DNA of 64,000 nucleotides. It comes from Prevotella sp. tf2-5. GTDB lineage: Bacteria > Bacteroidota > Bacteroidia > Bacteroidales > Bacteroidaceae. The position numbers were made by a program, and so were the translations under genes. Below the pieces are notes generated by a model. That model did not search any database. It saw nothing but the letters and a program-made list of their open reading frames with translations, and was not told the origin of the DNA. Shown one piece after another: positions 60,379 to 64,000 of the stretch. The number at the start of each line of letters is the position of its first letter. Within the stretch, counting starts at the first letter, position 1. The stretch spans positions 372,001 through 436,000 of the forward strand of contig NZ_FOWK01000001.1 in the NCBI RefSeq assembly GCF_900115435.1, in the 5' to 3' direction.

Positions 60379-61241
60379 TCAAAAGACTGCTGCTCTCCTC
60401 TACCATACTCCTATTACTTGCCTGTCAAGGTAAGCAATCACCTATGAAGGAGGGGAATGCCGTCTATTACTGGCGCACGGACCTTCGGCTCGACTCCACG
60501 GAGCGTGCCTTCCTGAAGCAGTATCATATTAATAAGGTGTATTGCCGCTATTTTGATGTGGTGATGAGCGACAGCCTGGGTCCCATACCTAATGCCACCC
60601 TCAAATTCAGCGAAACCCTGCCAGCAGGTGTTGAGATGATCCCTACCGTCTTTATCGTCGAGAGTTGTATGCATCAGAAGCCCGAGGGACTCGCCAGGAA
60701 AATCGTTGACCGCATCCTGCAGATGAATGAGACGAATGACATCAAAGGAGTGAGGGAGATACAGATCGACTGTGACTATACAGCACGAAGCCGTATGTTC
60801 TACTATCAGTTCCTGGAGGAGCTGAGGTCGGTATTGTCAACTTTCAACTATCAACTGTCAACCACCATCCGCCTCCACCAGTTGTCGATGAAGGTTCCGC
60901 CTGTCGACTACGGAGTACTGATGCTCTATAACACAGGACACCCGATGAAGTTCATGGAGCGTAACCCCATCCTTGATATCCGTGATGTGGCACCCTATCT
61001 GCGTTATCTCGAAGACTATGACCTGCCATTGGCGGCAGCCTATCCTGTCTTCCTCTGGCATCGCATCATCCAAGGGGTGGATATCGAGCATGTGGCTACC
61101 GCTGAGGAGATCCTCAAGGTCAAGAATGCAGTGGAGAAAGAACGTGAGGAACTGAAACGCAGCATCCTCACCTATGATTTAGCAACAGATAATATTAACA
61201 GATATAAACCAGAAACCTATGAAAAGATTTATTCTCATTAG
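60375..61241 (+). CDS. Lipoprotein of unknown function
   Basis: 288 residues. Lipobox LLLLACQG at about 14-19 marks a lipoprotein. The mature part has VYYWRTDLRLDSTERAFLKQ, PAGVEMIPTVFIVESCM and EIQIDCDYTARSRMFYYQF, which suggests a TIM-barrel-like fold related to DUF3142-type proteins. The family is not certain. A 7-bp array (60836-60863) encodes STFNYQLST within it. It overlaps murF by four and the next gene by 23 bases. Confidence 0.7.
   Translation: MIKRLLLSSTILLLLACQGKQSPMKEGNAVYYWRTDLRLDSTERAFLKQYHINKVYCRYFDVVMSDSLGPIPNATLKFSETLPAGVEMIPTVFIVESCMHQKPEGLARKIVDRILQMNETNDIKGVREIQIDCDYTARSRMFYYQFLEELRSVLSTFNYQLSTTIRLHQLSMKVPPVDYGVLMLYNTGHPMKFMERNPILDIRDVAPYLRYLEDYDLPLAAAYPVFLWHRIIQGVDIEHVATAEEILKVKNAVEKEREELKRSILTYDLATDNINRYKPETYEKIYSH
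60836..60863. repeat. 7-bp array NTCAACT x4 inside the lipoprotein gene
   Basis: GTCAACT, TTCAACT, ATCAACT, GTCAACC in exact register, encoding part of LSTFNYQLST. Confidence 0.8.
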
Positions 61242-63234
61242 CCTGCTTGTCGTGCTCGGCATGCCGATGATGGCATGTGGCTGGTATGGAACAGACAACA
61301 TCTACTTGTTCCGTTTGTACGACAGTAATGAATTCAGTGAGCGTGTCGACAAGATTACACGTGACAACTGGAAGGCCTATCTCGGAAGCGACCAGGATTA
61401 TTACTGGTTCGATGCCGATGAGATCATCAAGGCTGCCCAGAAGAAGAACGATGCCCTGATGGTCAGCTATGTCAAGAACCTGAAACGCTACCTTGACGTA
61501 TGCTCCAGTGTCAGGGACGACTCTTGGAAGTATCCCTCCAAGGAAGAACTCGCCCAGCGTAACAAGACACTGCGTGAGGTACAGGCGTATGCTCTCAGCA
61601 AAGTCAAGACAAAACTGCGTTCCCAGCATGCGTTACTTTATATGCGCTGTAATATGGTGCTCGGACTGAACCGTGACAACGTCACTTTCTGGGAGAATAC
61701 GGCAAGCCTGTTTATTGAGACGGTCTATAAGGACATGATGAAGAACATCTATGCTGGTGCGTTATATAAGACTGGCAGGGATGCTGAGGCTGGAGAGCTC
61801 TTCGCGGAGATGGGCGACTATAACAGTCTGATGACACAGTTCTACAAACGTCGCTCCTTCGCTGCCATCCGTCAGGAGTACGAGCGTGATGCCAATGCGG
61901 GAGTACTGCCTTTCTTGTTGCAGGACTTCGTGAACAACGCCCAGGAGGCTGTTGACCAGGATATGGAGGGTAAGCTCTTCGTCCGTGATATCAAGAAGGA
62001 GGAGGCGATGCAGATGGCACAGTTTGCCGGACAGGTCATCAGAGAGGGTAAAACCAAGAATCCTGCGATGTGGAAGGCGGCACAGGGCTGGCTGGAATAT
62101 CTCTTCGGGAAGAAACAGCAGGGTTATGATGACATCCAGCAGGCGCTGAATATGGACGGCACAGAATGGGCAAAGACCAGTGCACGTGTCATCCACTTCT
62201 ATATCAAGTCGGATGTGGCCCCGCTGAACGATGCTTTCGACAAGTGGCTGACCAACGAACTACAATGGATCAATGGTGGCGAGGGTCCTTACGAGGGTTT
62301 CAAGGGGGGAGCACTGACACGTGCCATCAACCAGCAACTTGTCGACAAGTACGACAAAGTCGGACGTGACTTCACGACCAACGCCCTGCTTAACATCACC
62401 TCCAACTATGCTTATGAGGCCCGCATCAACTCAATGAAGGTGGAGCGTCTGGAGGACTTCTTCACTTATACAAAATCACCTTCCGACAACGAGCTGGACG
62501 AGTATCTGAAAGGACAGATGAAGATTAGTCCTACGAAGATGTATGAACTGATTGGCACCAAACACCTGCGTGTCTGTCAGTGGGAACAAGCCATCAACTG
62601 GTTGCAGCAGGTTCCTGTCTCCTATATGGCTGACCAGACACAGGTGGTCTATGCCGTCAATCGTAAATGGACCATTGAGCCTTGGATTACGCGTCAGTGG
62701 CTGAAGGACGAGATTGAGTACAGTAATGAGAAACAGAAACTGAAGAGCAACTATAAACTCGACTTCGCCAAGGAGATGCTCGCGATGGAGAAAGAGGCTG
62801 CCATCATGAAAGGTGACGCACAGTGCCAGCGTTACTACGACCTTGCCATCCGTTATGCACAGGCATCATATAGCGGTGACTGCTGGTATCTCACCCGCTA
62901 TGGCAAGAGCTGGACAGACTCTGTGGAAGTCAACGAGGCGAATTTCGGACAGATTGCCAAGCAACTGCTGCAGAAAGCGAGTCAGGCCAAAGACCCCGTG
63001 CTGAAAGAGAAAGCGCTCTTCGGTAGTTGTTACTACTACCTCAACCCTACCCCTTGGTATGAGTCTGTATGGAATAACGACAACTCCCGCTTCGAGATCG
63101 TCTATCGTCCACAATCTGCCCAGTTCCAGGCATTACTTGCCTTGGAGCAGTTCGAGAAATCAAACAAGAACGGGGTGAGTGCCATTGTCTCCAATTGTGA
63201 TGTCTATACGACATTCATCAAGAGAAACAAGTAA
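61219..63234 (+). CDS. Large exported protein of unknown function
   Basis: 671 residues with a signal peptide and possible lipobox (MKRFILISLLVVLGMPMMAC). It is helical and repetitive in feel, with TPR-like pairs (LFAEMGDYNSLMTQFYKR, LEYLFGKKQQGYDDIQQALN, LRVCQWEQAINWLQQV), and Cys/Tyr-rich segments near the end (FGSCYYYLNPTPWYESVW). Conserved proteins of this kind follow the lipoprotein gene in Bacteroidales by my reading of context only. It overlaps the lipoprotein gene by 23 bases, so the two are co-translated and may work together at the outer membrane. Confidence 0.7.
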   Translation: MKRFILISLLVVLGMPMMACGWYGTDNIYLFRLYDSNEFSERVDKITRDNWKAYLGSDQDYYWFDADEIIKAAQKKNDALMVSYVKNLKRYLDVCSSVRDDSWKYPSKEELAQRNKTLREVQAYALSKVKTKLRSQHALLYMRCNMVLGLNRDNVTFWENTASLFIETVYKDMMKNIYAGALYKTGRDAEAGELFAEMGDYNSLMTQFYKRRSFAAIRQEYERDANAGVLPFLLQDFVNNAQEAVDQDMEGKLFVRDIKKEEAMQMAQFAGQVIREGKTKNPAMWKAAQGWLEYLFGKKQQGYDDIQQALNMDGTEWAKTSARVIHFYIKSDVAPLNDAFDKWLTNELQWINGGEGPYEGFKGGALTRAINQQLVDKYDKVGRDFTTNALLNITSNYAYEARINSMKVERLEDFFTYTKSPSDNELDEYLKGQMKISPTKMYELIGTKHLRVCQWEQAINWLQQVPVSYMADQTQVVYAVNRKWTIEPWITRQWLKDEIEYSNEKQKLKSNYKLDFAKEMLAMEKEAAIMKGDAQCQRYYDLAIRYAQASYSGDCWYLTRYGKSWTDSVEVNEANFGQIAKQLLQKASQAKDPVLKEKALFGSCYYYLNPTPWYESVWNNDNSRFEIVYRPQSAQFQALLALEQFEKSNKNGVSAIVSNCDVYTTFIKRNK

Positions 63235-63258
63235 CACCAAATGTTAAAAACCGATAAT

Positions 63259-63303
63259 TCTCAATTGACCCTTCTCAATTGTCAATTAAATGTACTACCT
63301 TTG
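63259..63303 (+). promoter_or_regulatory. Heptamer array and -7 element of tRNA-Pro
   Basis: TCTCAAT, TGACCCT, TCTCAAT, TGTCAAT (63259-63286), nine bases, then TACCTTTG (63296-63303). The arrangement is like the pta and murF promoters, with a different unit. Confidence 0.6.
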
Positions 63304-63330
63304 CAGGCGATTTGAAAAAATCGTCTGCAA
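63301..63330 (+). repeat. Palindrome between the tRNA promoter and tRNA-Pro
   Basis: TTGCAGGCGATTT and AAATCGTCTGCAA pair with one G-T around GAAA. It overlaps the -7 element and ends two bases before the tRNA. Confidence 0.8.
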
Positions 63331-63332
63331 AT

Positions 63333-63405
63333 CGGGATGTAGCGCAGTTGGTAGCGCACTACGTTCGGGACGTAGGGGTCGGGCGTTCGAGTCGCCTCAT
63401 CCCGA
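63333..63405 (+). tRNA. tRNA-Pro (anticodon CGG)
   Basis: Acceptor arms CGGGATG and CATCCCG with discriminator A; anticodon stem CTACG/CGTAG with loop TTCGGGA, anticodon CGG (63366-63368); TTCGAGT in the T loop. CCA is not encoded (CACAA follows). Length 73. It decodes CCG. Confidence 0.95.
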
Positions 63406-63409
63406 CACA

Positions 63410-63444
63410 AAGCGGCAAGTGAGACCCTTCACTTGCCGCTTTCT
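63410..63444 (+). terminator. Terminator after tRNA-Pro
   Basis: AAGCGGCAAGTGA pairs with TCACTTGCCGCTT around GACCCT, followed by TCTTATTT. A 13-base perfect stem. Confidence 0.9.
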
Positions 63445-63470
63445 TATTTGACAAGGTATGCCTGTCCAAG

Positions 63471-63558
63471 TAAATTCAGTGTGTTTACTTAGTAAATTCA
63501 GTGTGTTTACTTAGTAAATTCAGTGAATTTGGTCAGTAAATTCAGTGAATTTACTGAA
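63471..63558. repeat. 22-bp tandem repeat, four units
   Basis: Four units begin TAAATTCAGTG at 63471, 63493, 63515 and 63537. Units 1 and 2 are identical (end GTTTACTTAG). Units 3 and 4 contain TAAATTCA, G, TGAATTT, which makes unit 4 a 17-base palindrome. It fills most of the gene-free gap between tRNA-Pro and the Skp-like gene. Confidence 0.85.
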
Positions 63559-63600
63559 ACAAGGAATATCCCTTAGCGAAACATCCTGTACGATACCAAC

Positions 63601-63640
63601 AAAAGAATCCCTGCCAAGCGTGACGCTCAACAGGGATTCT
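63601..63640 (-). terminator. Terminator of the second OmpH/Skp-like gene
   Basis: AGAATCCCTG and CAGGGATTCT pair around a loop that holds a second small hairpin (AGCG, TGA, CGCT); on the minus strand TTTTG follows. Confidence 0.8.
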
Positions 63641-63658
63641 GTTTATTTGTAGTGGCTA

Positions 63659-64000
63659 TTACAAGCCAAGCTTCTTCTTCACCTCCGCAGTCACATCGGT
63701 AGAGAGTGTTGAGCTGATGTAGGGAACACCACCGGCGATATCCATGATATAGACATAGTTACCAGCCTGACCAACTTGTTTGATAGCGTCAATCACCTTT
63801 GCCTGGATAGCCTGCATCTTCTCTGACTGCTCCTTAGCAAGAGCCTGCTGGTTATCCTGATAGGTCTGCTGGATCTTCTGGTACATATCCTGCAACTCCT
63901 TCTCACGACGCTCCTTGATATTTGCGGGCAGGGTAGCCTGTTCCTTCTCATAAGCCTCAGCCTTCTTCTGCAGCTCATCCTGCAGACTCTTCAACTCTGT
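63659..64000 (-). CDS. OmpH/Skp-family protein, C-terminal part
   Basis: The 3' part of a gene that continues past the window; about 113 residues are visible. A Lys/Glu/Gln-rich coiled coil (LQDELQKKAEAYEKEQATLP, KERREKELQDMYQKIQQTYQ) is followed by the OmpH end VGQAGNYVYIMDIAGGVPYI. The apparent start at 63994 is a TTG inside the frame, which stays open to the window edge. It is a paralogue of the gene at 54365-54880. In many genomes two Skp-like genes stand next to bamA; that cannot be seen here. Confidence 0.88.
   Translation of the reverse strand, partial: TELKSLQDELQKKAEAYEKEQATLPANIKERREKELQDMYQKIQQTYQDNQQALAKEQSEKMQAIQAKVIDAIKQVGQAGNYVYIMDIAGGVPYISSTLSTDVTAEVKKKLGL

Noticed and set aside
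63471..63558. Possible CRISPR array
   Set aside because: Units are contiguous with no spacers, and no cas genes are in the window.

Overview
The window looks like a Bacteroidales chromosome, most probably Prevotella or a close relative. Several things point there. Promoters fit the Bacteroidetes pattern TTTG, 19-20 bases, TAnnTTTG, and Shine-Dalgarno motifs are nearly absent. The gene set includes streptopain-like C10 proteases, a BspA-type leucine-rich-repeat protein, a HU-like/smalltalk pair, a BT4734/VirE-type protein, KorAB and a SusC-type TonB receptor. Secreted proteins share a short C-terminal module (YDLNGRRV...GVYIVNGKK). No strain can be named from the sequence alone.

Layout. 1-881: end of the glycolytic gene gpmI and its terminator. 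909-7891: surface and secreted genes (C10 protease, a 60-residue peptide, a 1394-residue BspA-like protein). 7943-17330: an accessory block. It holds a phage-like or plasmid-like set on the minus strand (P5-like protein, DUF5675, VirE/DUF3987 ATPase, KilAC-type antirepressor), a probable 6S-like RNA, an AT-rich EcoRII-type restriction-modification pair, an unusual repeat-rich non-coding region, and HU-like plus smalltalk genes. 17397-22207: a subtilisin and a second C10 protease that share a 27-bp leader. 22210-25498: a SpoIIE-type phosphatase divergent from ung and a DUF3109 gene. 25470-33841: a four-gene glycan or solute operon (Na/Pi transporter, TonB receptor, GH95 fucosidase, AraC regulator). 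33885-39432: nucleoside kinase, YARHG protein and korAB.

39483-51803 is the most unusual part. Two tightly packed minus-strand operons encode exported proteins around three caspase-like (C14) domains. Two have an intact His/Cys dyad and one has lost both residues. They sit with WG repeats, Sel1 repeats, an orphan CHASE2 membrane sensor, a transglutaminase-like protein and a DUF4384 protein. Each operon has its own near-consensus promoter.

51827-64000 is mostly housekeeping: rbfA behind a duplicated palindrome-promoter unit, a LolC/E-like permease, murI, an OmpH/Skp protein, pta-ackA, folP-cdaA, murF, two exported proteins of unknown role, tRNA-Pro(CGG) and the end of a second Skp-like gene.

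A pattern runs through the whole window. Short tandem arrays with a 7-bp period occur at about a dozen places. Their unit sequences differ, but one strand is usually rich in A, C and T. Some lie inside genes, and some abut -7 promoter elements at nearly fixed distance.
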